Shown here: piece after piece, positions 1-8,350 of the stretch
Numbering within the stretch: position 1 is the stretch's first letter
Layout of the letters: each line of letters opens with the position of its first letter
Assembly: GCF_001591105.1 (NCBI RefSeq)
Contig: NZ_BCUD01000016.1
Coordinates: 1 to 64,000, forward strand
Direction of reading: 5' to 3'
Source: Vibrio nereis NBRC 15637
GTDB taxonomy: Bacteria > Pseudomonadota > Gammaproteobacteria > Enterobacterales > Vibrionaceae
Length of the DNA: 64,000 bases
The notes under the pieces: generated by a model
Told to the model about the DNA's origin: nothing
Database searches by the model: none
Seen by the model: only the letters and a program-made list of their open reading frames with translations
Program-made: the position numbers and the translations under genes

Positions 1-1
1 T

Positions 2-766
2 CGTATTAACCACATCATCGAAAGTAGAGCGATGGCTCCAGGTGCTTATTACCACGTCATCAGCAATTCTCATAAAAGTGCTCTCGAAATCCAAGAGGCT
101 CATAACGTTCCTAGTGACAAAATTACCGTTATTCACAACTTTGTTGATACGAAGCGTTTCGATGCAGAACGAATCCAGCAAGATGCAGCTCAACTAAAAC
201 AAAAACTAGGCGTAGATGATGGTAAACCTGTGTTCCTTTTCTTGGGCACTGGCTACGAGCGTAAAGGGCTAAAGCAGGCCCTCACTGCTTACTCTAAGTT
301 GCCGTTTGAGGCGCACCTTTTGGTAGTTGGCCGAGAAACACACGAAGCTGAATACGTAACATTTGCCAAAGAACTTGGCATATCTGAGCGTTGCCAATTC
401 TTAGGCTCAGATAGTCGCCCTGAGCTCTATTTCACCTTAGCAGACTGTTATATTCTTCCAACTCTATATGAACCATTTGGCTTTACCGTTATAGAAGCGC
501 TGGCATGTGGAACCCCAGCAATCACGACCGATAATTGCGGTGCAAAAGAAGTACTTAATCCGCAAGTTGCAACCGTGATTAGTGCTGAAGTAAATCCTGA
601 CGAGCTTCTTTCAGCAATGATTAAATGGGCGGATAAAAAACGCACTACCGATGTGAGTATCACTTGCAGAGAGCTTGCATTGACTATGGACGTTGAAGTC
701 GTTCTAGAAAAAAACTACCAACAACTGTTAAAGGTATATGAGATGAAAAAGGTCGACCATGCTTGA
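2..766 (+). CDS. GT4-family glycosyltransferase, LPS core (5' end outside window)
   Basis: The frame is open from the first complete codon at base 2, so the start lies upstream; the ATG at 32 is internal. The visible 254 residues are the C-terminal half of a GT-B glycosyltransferase of family GT4: a GTGYERKG segment begins the nucleotide-sugar-binding Rossmann half, followed by VVGRE and then the EPFGFTVIEALACGTP segment, the E-x7-E signature of retaining GT4 enzymes. The ERKG pattern resembles WaaG-type LPS core glucosyltransferases, but the acceptor cannot be assigned. The gene overlaps the next one by 8 bp, which suggests translational coupling. Neighbouring kdkA, heptosyltransferase and GT90 genes point to LPS core assembly at the inner face of the cytoplasmic membrane. 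Confidence 0.85.
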   Translation, partial: RINHIIESRAMAPGAYYHVISNSHKSALEIQEAHNVPSDKITVIHNFVDTKRFDAERIQQDAAQLKQKLGVDDGKPVFLFLGTGYERKGLKQALTAYSKLPFEAHLLVVGRETHEAEYVTFAKELGISERCQFLGSDSRPELYFTLADCYILPTLYEPFGFTVIEALACGTPAITTDNCGAKEVLNPQVATVISAEVNPDELLSAMIKWADKKRTTDVSITCRELALTMDVEVVLEKNYQQLLKVYEMKKVDHA

Positions 767-1343
767 TTTTCTTAACTGGCCGATCGTAGGTTCTGGTGCA
801 GAGCGAGTATGCTACCGAGACCCTAAAGATCCATTACGCTGTATTAAGGTTAGTAAAAAAGGCCAATCTAAACAGACTCGCCGAGAACTCAAATACTATG
901 AGTATTTAGCCAAACGACAAGTCTCCTATTCTCATATCCCGAAGTTTTATCGTAGAGTCGATGAAGGTGACTATATTGGACTGGAAATGGAATATGTGTG
1001 TAACCCCAATGGTGACAGCGCTCCGGATCTACACAAATACCTAAAACGACCATTAACAGAAACTGAAGTCCATCACTTCTATCAAGCACTTACTCAAATA
1101 AAACAGTACCTTATCATCAACAATATTGTGCCTTGCGATTTAGTCCTAAGTAACTTTCTAGTGCTAACTCGCCCAGAGGGAATCAAAATTATGATGGTAG
1201 ATGGTCTGGGAGGCGCTGAATTTATCCCTTTTGCCAATTACATCCCGTACCTAGGCCGCCGAAAGATAGAAAGAAAATGGCAAAAATTTATGGTTGAGCG
1301 CATCGAACCGACTATCGAGGGATACAAAGTACAACCGACCTAG
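759..1343 (+). CDS. YrbL-like kinase-fold protein
   Basis: A 194-residue protein resembling the YrbL (PhoP regulatory network) family, a divergent protein-kinase-like fold. The N-terminus has GSGAERVCYRDP followed by CIKVSK, which looks like a degenerate glycine loop and lysine. The middle has PCDLVLSNFLV in the place of a catalytic loop and MMVDGLGG in the place of a DFG-like element. Its biochemical role is unknown to me. It overlaps the preceding glycosyltransferase by 8 bp and so probably belongs to the same operon. In this setting a modifying role on LPS is possible, but that is only inference. The stop codon is shared, within a CTAG palindrome, with the converging kdkA gene. Confidence 0.75.
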   Translation: MLDFLNWPIVGSGAERVCYRDPKDPLRCIKVSKKGQSKQTRRELKYYEYLAKRQVSYSHIPKFYRRVDEGDYIGLEMEYVCNPNGDSAPDLHKYLKRPLTETEVHHFYQALTQIKQYLIINNIVPCDLVLSNFLVLTRPEGIKIMMVDGLGGAEFIPFANYIPYLGRRKIERKWQKFMVERIEPTIEGYKVQPT

Positions 1344-2038
1344 CCGCCCGAAAGCAACAGTTTAAATTCATCGGCAGTCCAATGTATCTGCCGTTTTTTT
1401 TGTTCTTTTTCGAAAGAGCGCTTTAATCTATCCCAGTTATCTTGCTTCCATGCATCCCCACTTTGCTGATAGCACTTATCAAAGTCAATCAGCCAGACTT
1501 GCTCATTATTGTCCAGCAAAATATTGTGAATATTTAAATCGGTATGGTTAACTTGCGCATGATGCATCTTTCTGATCTCATCTCCGATTTTACGATAAAC
1601 TGCCGCATCCAGCGGTCGCTCTTCTAGTATTGAAACCAAATCACGGGCATTGGGTACTTTTTCACTCAGCAAATCAGCCCGATAACTAATACCTGACTTT
1701 ATCGCTCGAGCAGCAATAGGTCTAGGAACCCTAATGCCTTGCTCTCGCATCAACGCTAACAGGTGCCACTCTTGGAAACAGCGAGTCTTTCTCCAGCCAT
1801 GAAATAGGTAGCGATCAGAAATCAGCTTACCAAACAAACCTCCACGCCGATAATGGCGTAAAGCAGCTTGTAAAGCATCTAATTGAATAAACCAAGTTGT
1901 ACCTCTCCCCTGAGCACTACCCACTACCTTCTTTTGCTGCTGCCAATAATTAATATCAAAGGCATAATCAGCCTCATTTGGGGAAAGTAACTTTTCATCA
2001 AACCAAATCATCTGGTTTTTCTTTTGTATGGTTTTCAT
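1340..2038 (-). CDS. kdkA: 3-deoxy-D-manno-octulosonic acid (Kdo) kinase
   Basis: A 232-residue KdkA-family kinase. It phosphorylates the 4-hydroxyl of the single Kdo residue of the LPS inner core, as known in Haemophilus and Vibrio, replacing a second Kdo with a negative charge. The kinase-like catalytic loop HTDLNIHNIL lies near residue 165 and the metal-binding IDFDKC near residue 185. The FHGWRKTRCFQEW segment is also typical of the family. The start ATG overlaps the stop of the upstream heptosyltransferase (ATGA), so the two are translationally coupled. The enzyme acts at the cytoplasmic face of the inner membrane. Confidence 0.9.
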   Translation of the reverse strand: MKTIQKKNQMIWFDEKLLSPNEADYAFDINYWQQQKKVVGSAQGRGTTWFIQLDALQAALRHYRRGGLFGKLISDRYLFHGWRKTRCFQEWHLLALMREQGIRVPRPIAARAIKSGISYRADLLSEKVPNARDLVSILEERPLDAAVYRKIGDEIRKMHHAQVNHTDLNIHNILLDNNEQVWLIDFDKCYQQSGDAWKQDNWDRLKRSFEKEQKKRQIHWTADEFKLLLSGG

Positions 2039-3099
2039 TGATTATCCTTAAGAAGCTTCAATTCAACCAACAATTTGTCCACCTGCCTAAGGACCATTTC
2101 CACCGTTATATCAGCCATCAAATGGTCACCCTTCGCGCGAGTCCCCCACGCTAGATCAGCAATAGGCTTTCCTTGCTGAGCCTCTACATGCTTCTCATAG
2201 ACACTAACCACTTCATCCTGGGCTAGATATGGCCCTGTGCGCTGAGGGTTACTATGGGCATATAGACCAACCACCGACGTCCCCTGTGTCGTCGCAAGAT
2301 GAACTGGCCCAGAGTCTGGAGCAATCACTATATCAGCCTGTTTAATCACCGCGGTCAGTTGCTTAAGGTTCGTTTTACCTACCAAATTAACAACAGGTGA
2401 GGCACATAATCTTTGGATTTTATCTGCAATTTCAACCTCACGAAGAGCTGGAGAGCCGCAAAGTACTACCTGAATACCCTTTTCCTCGACATACTGAGCT
2501 ACTTGCGCATAACGCTCTATTAACCAATTGCGCGAATCCTTACTCGCAGCAGGGGATATCACCAACGTAGGTTTATCCGCTAGAGCTTTCAGAGCAAACA
2601 GTTCATCCTCTTTTGAAACTGGAATATCCCACTCAGGTGAAACAAAAGGGACTCCAATATAGCGAGCAAACTCAGCCATATTGTCCAGGACATGCAGCGC
2701 ATCAGTATTTGGTAAATGCTTGTTCGTAAATAACCATTGACCTTCTCGAGTACGATTTTTACCAAAGCCGACTTTGTATCTCGCTCGAATTCCCCAAGAA
2801 AGAACACTTGCGCGCAACGCTGCTTGCATCTGAAGTAGAGCATCAAACTTCTTTGCAGACAGTTGGCGCCATATTTGAAGCATACCTTTAAGCCCTTGTC
2901 GTTTATCGAAAACAACAACTTCAACCCCAGGCAGATCGCCAATTAACTGCGCTTCAATCTTACCTGTAACCCATGTTATGTGTGTTCTAGGCCAGTGCTT
3001 TTGAATTGCCTGAACAACAGATATCGCATGGCAAACATCCCCTATCGCAGATAAGCGCAAAATACAGAGTGACTCGGGCGCCTTGGAAAACAATGGCAT
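2035..3099 (-). CDS. GT9-family LPS heptosyltransferase
   Basis: A GT9-family protein of about 354 residues, similar to ADP-heptose:LPS heptosyltransferases (WaaC/WaaF/WaaQ). Supporting segments are ILRLSAIGDVCHAISVVQAI at the N-terminus, ISPAASKDSRNW in the middle and APDSGPVHLATTQGTSVVGLY in the C-terminal nucleotide-binding half. I chose the ATG at 3099 because GAGAGG sits about 7 bases before it. Starts at 3120 (overlapping the upstream stop as ATGA) and 3132 are also open but have weaker ribosome-binding sites. It should add a heptose to the inner core. Which heptosyltransferase it is cannot be settled from sequence alone. Confidence 0.88.
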   Translation of the reverse strand: MPLFSKAPESLCILRLSAIGDVCHAISVVQAIQKHWPRTHITWVTGKIEAQLIGDLPGVEVVVFDKRQGLKGMLQIWRQLSAKKFDALLQMQAALRASVLSWGIRARYKVGFGKNRTREGQWLFTNKHLPNTDALHVLDNMAEFARYIGVPFVSPEWDIPVSKEDELFALKALADKPTLVISPAASKDSRNWLIERYAQVAQYVEEKGIQVVLCGSPALREVEIADKIQRLCASPVVNLVGKTNLKQLTAVIKQADIVIAPDSGPVHLATTQGTSVVGLYAHSNPQRTGPYLAQDEVVSVYEKHVEAQQGKPIADLAWGTRAKGDHLMADITVEMVLRQVDKLLVELKLLKDNQ

Positions 3100-3116
3100 G
3101 ATTAACCTCTCGATAT

Positions 3117-4064
3117 TCATTTCTGTTGACATATAGAAAAGTATTTTTCTAGTGTCTTAATACTTACCCAGTCTTCTCGTTTAGAATCCAGAAACTGTGC
3201 AACATGCCGATGCGCATTATCGAGTATTTTTTCCGCTTCTTCTGGGTTATCTAAGTAATAACGAATCTTTTCTTCAAAGTCAGACCAGTCATCTTCGACT
3301 TGAATAAAGTGAACGCCAGGCTCAAGGGCCCCTTCCATAAACCAAGTTTCAAAACGCATTTTAGGGGTGACTACAATTGAATTTGAAGACATAGCCCATT
3401 TTAGGTTTGATGCTACATCGTTTCCTTCAAGGCAAATAAGAAACTTATATTGAAGCTGCTCATCAACTGTCATAAACGGCTGCCGCCATTCTGGGTGCTC
3501 TTCAGATGAATTTGACTGGCCAGCATCAACCAGGGAGTGACCAAACATCGATTTCATAAAGCGAATACGATGCTTCTGAGTAACACGTCCACGAAAAACA
3601 GCCATATCTTTCTTTGCGTGGAAAGGGGTCTCATCTTTTATAAAACGAAAGTGGCGCATTTTATCGAGTTTGAATAAAACTGAGTTTTGGTTATCACCTT
3701 GTGTTGGGCGGGCTTTGTAAATAGTTGGACAAGACTCAACGGCGACTTGGTCGCCAAAGTAGTAGCAAAACTTAAAGTGTTTGGGGAAGTAGTAAAGGTA
3801 CTGTTTCAAGTCATAGTAATAGGCACTTTTGTCCCTTAGCTTATAATTACTCGCACGACTCTCCGCTGTATCATTTAACTTTTGGGGTAGGTCAAGTTTA
3901 CAGTAATAGTCTACACGACGCTGAATCGCTTCTGACTCATCGCTAAATTGTGCTTCTAACTGTTTCTTATATCGTTCAAAAAGGTATGATGGAACAAGAT
4001 TAAGTAGCAAATTATTTACGTAGTAGAGTAGCTTCATCGTTACTTTGCCTAAACATGGTGACAT
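3117..4064 (-). CDS. GT90-family glycosyltransferase (LPS biosynthesis)
   Basis: A protein of about 315 residues resembling glycosyltransferase family 90 (CAP10-like), as found in bacterial LPS and capsule loci. Characteristic stretches are AVFRGRVTQKHR in the middle, KFLICLEGNDVASNLKWAM, then SNSIVVTPKMRFETWFMEG and ALEPGVHFIQV. No signal peptide is obvious; the hydrophobic N-terminal stretch LLYYVNNLLLNLVPSYLF may associate with the membrane. The reading frame is open back to a TTG at 4100. I favour the ATG at 4064, preceded by AGGA, with ATG 4037 as an alternative. The next gene downstream begins 17 bp after its stop. The sugar added is unknown. Confidence 0.8.
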   Translation of the reverse strand: MSPCLGKVTMKLLYYVNNLLLNLVPSYLFERYKKQLEAQFSDESEAIQRRVDYYCKLDLPQKLNDTAESRASNYKLRDKSAYYYDLKQYLYYFPKHFKFCYYFGDQVAVESCPTIYKARPTQGDNQNSVLFKLDKMRHFRFIKDETPFHAKKDMAVFRGRVTQKHRIRFMKSMFGHSLVDAGQSNSSEEHPEWRQPFMTVDEQLQYKFLICLEGNDVASNLKWAMSSNSIVVTPKMRFETWFMEGALEPGVHFIQVEDDWSDFEEKIRYYLDNPEEAEKILDNAHRHVAQFLDSKREDWVSIKTLEKYFSICQQK

Positions 4065-4186
4065 TAATTCCTGAATGCCTAGTTTAACGCGTTTATTCAA
4101 TTAATGTGTATTCTTTCACATTTCACTGTTTATGATATCTTTAGAACACTCAACTTTTCCAAACATCATAACCTTACGAGCGATAT

Positions 4187-4675
4187 ATGTCCCCAAAAAA
4201 CCAAACTCGTGTTATCTATCCTGGCACTTTTGATCCTGTGACTAATGGTCATCTAGATATCATCCAGCGAGCCGCAATGATGTTTGATGAGATAGTGATT
4301 GGCGTAGCGGCTAGTCCTAGCAAAAACACATTATTTACCCTTGAAGAGCGTGTAGAGCTTCTCGAGAAGTCTGTTATGCACTTTGATAACGTATCGGTTA
4401 GTGGCTTTAAGGGACTGTTGGTTGACTTTGCAAAAAAAAACAATGCCAATATTCTCGTTCGCGGCCTTCGCACTACGGTAGACTTTGAATACGAATTTGG
4501 GTTAACTAGTATGTACCGTAAACTACTACCTGGTTTAGAAAGCGTATTTCTAACTCCATCGGAAGAGTTCACCTTTCTTTCATCCACAATCGTTCGCGAG
4601 GTCGCAATCCACGGTGGTGACATCTCAGACTTCGTTCCAACTGTGGTAACCAAAGCTCTCCAAAACAAAATATAA
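4187..4675 (+). CDS. coaD: Phosphopantetheine adenylyltransferase
   Basis: A 162-residue CoaD that transfers AMP from ATP to 4'-phosphopantetheine, the penultimate step of coenzyme A synthesis, in the cytosol. The nucleotidyltransferase signature [13 protein letters not shown] (the T/HxGH motif) lies near residues 13-25. [14 protein letters not shown] and the SSTIVRE motif near the C-terminus are typical of the family. Length matches the family (about 160). It is divergent from the GT90 gene. CoaD is often found beside LPS-core genes in gamma-proteobacteria, so the position is expected. Confidence 0.97.
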   Translation: MSPKNQTRVIYPGTFDPVTNGHLDIIQRAAMMFDEIVIGVAASPSKNTLFTLEERVELLEKSVMHFDNVSVSGFKGLLVDFAKKNNANILVRGLRTTVDFEYEFGLTSMYRKLLPGLESVFLTPSEEFTFLSSTIVREVAIHGGDISDFVPTVVTKALQNKI

Positions 4676-4724
4676 CCTTACCGACACAATTATTTTGTCT
4701 AACACTTTAAAACCTCAATACCAA

Positions 4725-4732
4725 GCTATAAT
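4725..4732 (+). promoter_or_regulatory. Probable -10 element of the downstream GT4 gene
   Basis: A perfect TATAAT lies at 4727-4732, 31 bp before the ATG at 4763. No good -35 hexamer is visible at the right distance, so this is a partial promoter prediction. It would allow the glycosyltransferase to be transcribed separately from coaD. Confidence 0.45.
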
Positions 4733-4762
4733 AGCGACCAAATAACACCAAAGGCAATTTAA

Positions 4763-5743
4763 ATGAACATATTGATGGTCTACAAAGGCGAACTACCTCC
4801 TGTAACATATGGAGGAACTGAGCGGGTAATCTGGAGCCTGACAAAAGGCTTAGCTCAGTTAAACCACAATGTGTACTTACTTAGCACAACACCTGTAAAA
4901 TGTTCATGGGCAAAAACAATTCCTTTTGATGGGCAAAAACCCTTAGATGATCAGATTCCTGACTTCATTGATATTGTGCATTTTCACACTGGAGGAAAAA
5001 CCGAGAGTAAGCCCTATGTCCTAACTCGCCATGGCAATCGCAGCGTAAATCAACAAAACGACCCTAATTCCATCTTTGTCTCGCACAAACATGCGCTAAA
5101 CCACGGTTGCGAAGCATTTGTTCACAATGGCCTAGATTGGAGTGATTATCGCCTACCTAACTTAGAGCCTAAAAAGCGCCTAAACCGCTATCACTTTTTG
5201 GGCAAAGCTGCGTGGCGCGTAAAAAACGTACAAGGAGCTATTGATATTACCAAGAAGGCAAAAGTCAAACTGGATGTTCTTGGCGGCTTTCGCCTCAACT
5301 TCAAGATGGGCTTTCGCCTCACATTAGATCGACATGTTAAGTTCCATGGCATGGTCGACAATGACCACAAATGTGATGTCCTAGAGCGCTCCAGCGGCCT
5401 TATTTTTCCAGTAACATGGGAAGAACCATTTGGTCTAGCAATTACTGAAAGCCTCTTTATGGGGTGTCCTGTATTTGGTACGACATACGGTTCATTGGCA
5501 GAGATCATTTATTCCGACGAATTCGGTTTCCTTGCCAATCAAGAGTCGGAATTAGTTCAAGCCGTTAAAGAGAATCAAGTTAATCCGCAACACTGTCATG
5601 AATATGCACGTGATACTTTTGATCATATAACTATGGCAAAAGGTTACCTTGCAATGTATGAGAAGGTTATCGCTGGCCAAGTATTGAATAAATTCAATGC
5701 CCAGCCGTTAGAGAAGAAAAAAGGACTAATCTATTATAGATAA
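4763..5743 (+). CDS. GT4-family glycosyltransferase
   Basis: A 326-residue GT-B glycosyltransferase. The N-terminal acceptor domain starts MNILMVYKGELPPVTYGGTE, where the YGGTERV glycine-rich loop is typical of GT4 enzymes. The C-terminal half has HFLGKAAWRVKN, then WEEPFGLAITESLFMGCPVFG, the E-x7-E nucleotide-sugar motif. The protein is somewhat short for the family (350-400) but looks complete. It lies between coaD and an O-acyltransferase, with an intact -10 box just upstream. This suggests it is part of a surface-polysaccharide insertion rather than the conserved core operon. Donor and acceptor are unknown. Confidence 0.85.
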   Translation: MNILMVYKGELPPVTYGGTERVIWSLTKGLAQLNHNVYLLSTTPVKCSWAKTIPFDGQKPLDDQIPDFIDIVHFHTGGKTESKPYVLTRHGNRSVNQQNDPNSIFVSHKHALNHGCEAFVHNGLDWSDYRLPNLEPKKRLNRYHFLGKAAWRVKNVQGAIDITKKAKVKLDVLGGFRLNFKMGFRLTLDRHVKFHGMVDNDHKCDVLERSSGLIFPVTWEEPFGLAITESLFMGCPVFGTTYGSLAEIIYSDEFGFLANQESELVQAVKENQVNPQHCHEYARDTFDHITMAKGYLAMYEKVIAGQVLNKFNAQPLEKKKGLIYYR

Positions 5744-5757
5744 GTAGATTTGGGCAT

Positions 5758-5874
5758 TTATTTCTTAGCAATATATTTGTTAAGCACCTTATACATTTTT
5801 TCCAAATACTTTTGGCTGTGGTAACTCTTGATGCTGGAGAAAAAGAGTAGCGTATCCTGACTCGGAGCTTCTTT
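5758..5874 (-). pseudogene. 38-codon 3' remnant of an unidentified gene
   Basis: Directly after the TAG of the acyltransferase gene (5875-5877), and in the same frame, 38 codons stay open before a TAA at 5758-5760. The peptide contains LLFFSSIKSYHSQKYLEKMY and ends KYIAKK. It looks like a genuine amphipathic C-terminus, such as those seen on sugar-nucleotide transferases, and not like random translation. There is no start codon near its beginning. I interpret it as the tail of a gene replaced when the acyltransferase arrived. The family is not identifiable. Confidence 0.4.
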
Positions 5875-7779
5875 CTAAAGGGTACTAGATTTACTCTTCT
5901 CTAGCTTCTTGGAGTACTGCTCTAGCAGCAACTCACCTACCTGCTTGGCACCAAGCAATGATAGGTGGTCATCATCTCGATATAGCGGTATAGCATCACG
6001 AATAGCGTAACAACTGACGTTGTCACAAAATATCTCTCTAATATCAACAAAATGAACATTAGAGTATTTAGAACTAATTGCTCTTAATCTCTCAAAAGAG
6101 TACATATTTCTTCTTATTTGATAATTAATTTCATTAGCAAATAGGTTGTCTAAGTTGATACCTTTTATATAAGCTTGACCGATCAATGAATAGATATCCT
6201 GACCCATTTCTGGAACACCTGATATTAGCCATATATTTTTTCCACTACGAGAAATTTCAGATATAGCAGTCTCTACATCAGTAAAAAAGTCATCTCTATG
6301 TTGTTCACTATAGTGATTAGGTAAATTAGGGTAATCCAATTCATTTTCCCCAAACAATCCAACGTTGTATCTATTTATCATAACAACATTTTTAACGTCA
6401 GAGTTTTCACCAATTAAATCAATAGCTTTCAAACGCCAATCTGCGCATTCTTTTTTATATAGTTTATTATATAGTTTATTATCAGGATTAGTAATTATAG
6501 GGCATCCTGACCGAGAGTATTCAATCACTCCATCGCCAGATTCTTGCAATAGCTCCCCTAGCGAATAAGCCAACTCATATGAGTGACTATCGCCAAAAAC
6601 CACCCATGATGGGTTACTGGAGAACAGCTTGCATGCATCCTCAACCTCTCTTTTTCCACACTCTTTTCGAGGTGTTTCACTGATATTTGAGTATATATTT
6701 CTTATTTCTTCTGACATCGTCCATCGTTCCGGCATACCATCGGTTCGAACATATGACGAGAATAGGTAGACAAATAGCAAGGCAATGAGTACATATAAGC
6801 TGTTATTTTTAACCTGGCCAATTGGTTCAATAAATTGGTAACTCAAGGCACCTAGGGTAACAGATAATAAAATACCAATAAGAATCCAGTAATCACTCAT
6901 ATTAAAATAGCTTAACCCAACTACAATCGGCCAATGCCACAAATAAATTGAGTATGAGTATAATCCCAATCTTCTGGTAACTTTAGATTTAGATAGTGCA
7001 CCCTGTGAGTTTGACAATATAACAAGTAAAGCACCAAAAACAGGGATTAATGTCAACAAACTAGGCCAAAGATAGGATTCATCAATAAAAATGGAGGAAG
7101 TGATGATCAATACCCACCCTAAAGTCCCGAATCTCTTACTTACTTTACTCTGAAAAAAGTAACCAAATGAGCCTAGCAGCAACTCCCAAGCTCTAGAAGT
7201 TAATTGATAATAAACAGAATTGGGATCTGAATATCCTAAGTATAGGCACCACACAAAGCTAATTACCGTTAATGCTGTAATTATCTCTCTTAACCTTCCA
7301 CCTAGTTTTAATTTTGATATAGATAATAATAAAAGTGGATAAATTAAATAAAATTGCCATTCAACAGATAGCGACCAGGTGTGTAAAAACCATTTACTTT
7401 TTGCTTCTTGATCAAAGTATCCAGATTCTTTTTCATAAGTATAGTTAGATATAAACGTCACACTATCTCTAGCATGTTTTCCTAACATTTCATAGTCTTT
7501 AGGCAACAAGATAAAAAAACCTAGTAATAGAATCACTCCACACATAAATACTAAAGCAGGAATAATACGGTTAACCCGAGAGGCATAAAATTGCTTCAAG
7601 CTGAATTGTTGATTTTCAATACCTTTCATAATAATACTGGTCATTAAAAACCCAGAAATTACAAAAAAAACATCAACTCCAATAAAACCACCTTTTAGCA
7701 AACTCGGAGTAAAGTGGAATAAAACAACAACTAGAACGGAAATTGCTCTCAGAGCATTTATATCTTGTCTAAATTTCAT
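5875..7779 (-). CDS. Acyltransferase-3 / SGNH fusion (O-antigen or core O-acetyltransferase)
   Basis: A 634-residue OafA-type protein. Residues 1 to about 345 form an acyltransferase-3 membrane domain with roughly ten hydrophobic helices; it opens with FRQDINALRAISVLVVVLFH, and the GVDVFFVISGF motif lies near residue 35. The periplasmic C-terminal part is an SGNH hydrolase-like domain with VVFGDSHSYEL and, near the end, DDDHLSLLGAKQ, giving the Ser, Asp and His of the catalytic triad. Such proteins acetylate sugars of LPS or other surface glycans using a cytoplasmic acetyl donor. The gene is visibly richer in A+T than its flanks, suggesting horizontal acquisition. The start ATG at 7779 begins the conserved motif directly. 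Confidence 0.9.
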   Translation of the reverse strand: MKFRQDINALRAISVLVVVLFHFTPSLLKGGFIGVDVFFVISGFLMTSIIMKGIENQQFSLKQFYASRVNRIIPALVFMCGVILLLGFFILLPKDYEMLGKHARDSVTFISNYTYEKESGYFDQEAKSKWFLHTWSLSVEWQFYLIYPLLLLSISKLKLGGRLREIITALTVISFVWCLYLGYSDPNSVYYQLTSRAWELLLGSFGYFFQSKVSKRFGTLGWVLIITSSIFIDESYLWPSLLTLIPVFGALLVILSNSQGALSKSKVTRRLGLYSYSIYLWHWPIVVGLSYFNMSDYWILIGILLSVTLGALSYQFIEPIGQVKNNSLYVLIALLFVYLFSSYVRTDGMPERWTMSEEIRNIYSNISETPRKECGKREVEDACKLFSSNPSWVVFGDSHSYELAYSLGELLQESGDGVIEYSRSGCPIITNPDNKLYNKLYKKECADWRLKAIDLIGENSDVKNVVMINRYNVGLFGENELDYPNLPNHYSEQHRDDFFTDVETAISEISRSGKNIWLISGVPEMGQDIYSLIGQAYIKGINLDNLFANEINYQIRRNMYSFERLRAISSKYSNVHFVDIREIFCDNVSCYAIRDAIPLYRDDDHLSLLGAKQVGELLLEQYSKKLEKSKSSTL

Positions 7780-7850
7780 GATGGTTTAAAAGCATACAAT
7801 AAGATGAATGGGAGGGGTAGCCCATATGAATTGTGGAGTATTTTACTATA

Positions 7851-8330
7851 CCCGATTAACTTGAAGATGCAGGTTTCAATAACTGAAAACTACCTGTAGT
7901 TCTAGGCATCAGTGAATCTGTAATCTCAGGTAACGTTGAATCGAAAAATGCTTTAATGGCAGATATAAATTTTATCTTCGAGGAAAAGTAAACATTATTC
8001 TGAACATGCTCATTCATTACTTTCCGCAGTCGCTCTATTGGATTTAAGTTTGGACTGTATAGCGGTAAGTAGTGAAACTCGATATTGAGTACTTTCGCTG
8101 CAGTTATCACTAGTTCTGTTCGGTGATAAGCCGCACCATCCAACATGCTCTGACTCCAGCCTTCAGAAGCGAGTAAGACGACTTTGATTCGATCGCGCAC
8201 CCGACCGTCACTATCTGAATCGTGCATTTGTTCGAGTTGCAGTTTCTGTTGGGGAGTCAGTGTTATTTTCATGGTGCGTAGCATGATCCTGATTTCGTCG
8301 GAAATAAAGCATCTTCAATGATCACAGGGC
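7851..8330. mobile_element. Internally deleted IS630-family element (about 480 bp)
   Basis: The element is bounded by imperfect terminal inverted repeats. Both contain TTGAAGATGC (7861-7870 on the plus strand; 8309-8318 as its complement) and an outer CCC (7851 side) / GGG (8330 side). A TA dinucleotide flanks each end (7849-7850 and 8331-8332), as expected of IS630/Tc1-like insertion at TA. The transposase frame inside is shortened (separate entry). With both ends kept and the transposase gutted, this is a non-autonomous derivative that a full-length copy elsewhere might still move. The outermost boundaries are my inference from the TA and CCC/GGG positions. Confidence 0.65.
7856..8272 (-). 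pseudogene. IS630-family transposase with in-frame internal deletion
   Basis: The 138-residue frame joins two non-adjacent parts of an IS630 transposase. The N-terminal 40-odd residues (MKITLTPQQKLQLEQMHDSD, then RVRDRIKVVLLASEGWS) are the start of the helix-turn-helix region. They continue straight into LDGAAYHRTELV, LPLYSPNLNPIER and the family C-terminus, which belong to the end of the DDE catalytic domain. Full-length relatives are about 330-350 residues, so some 200 codons including the first catalytic Asp are gone, yet the frame is kept. The usual tryptophan after NPIERL is an arginine. It is almost certainly inactive. The in-frame start at 8284 is less likely than MKITL. Confidence 0.8.
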
Positions 8331-8350
8331 TAGAGTAATTGTATCACTGT

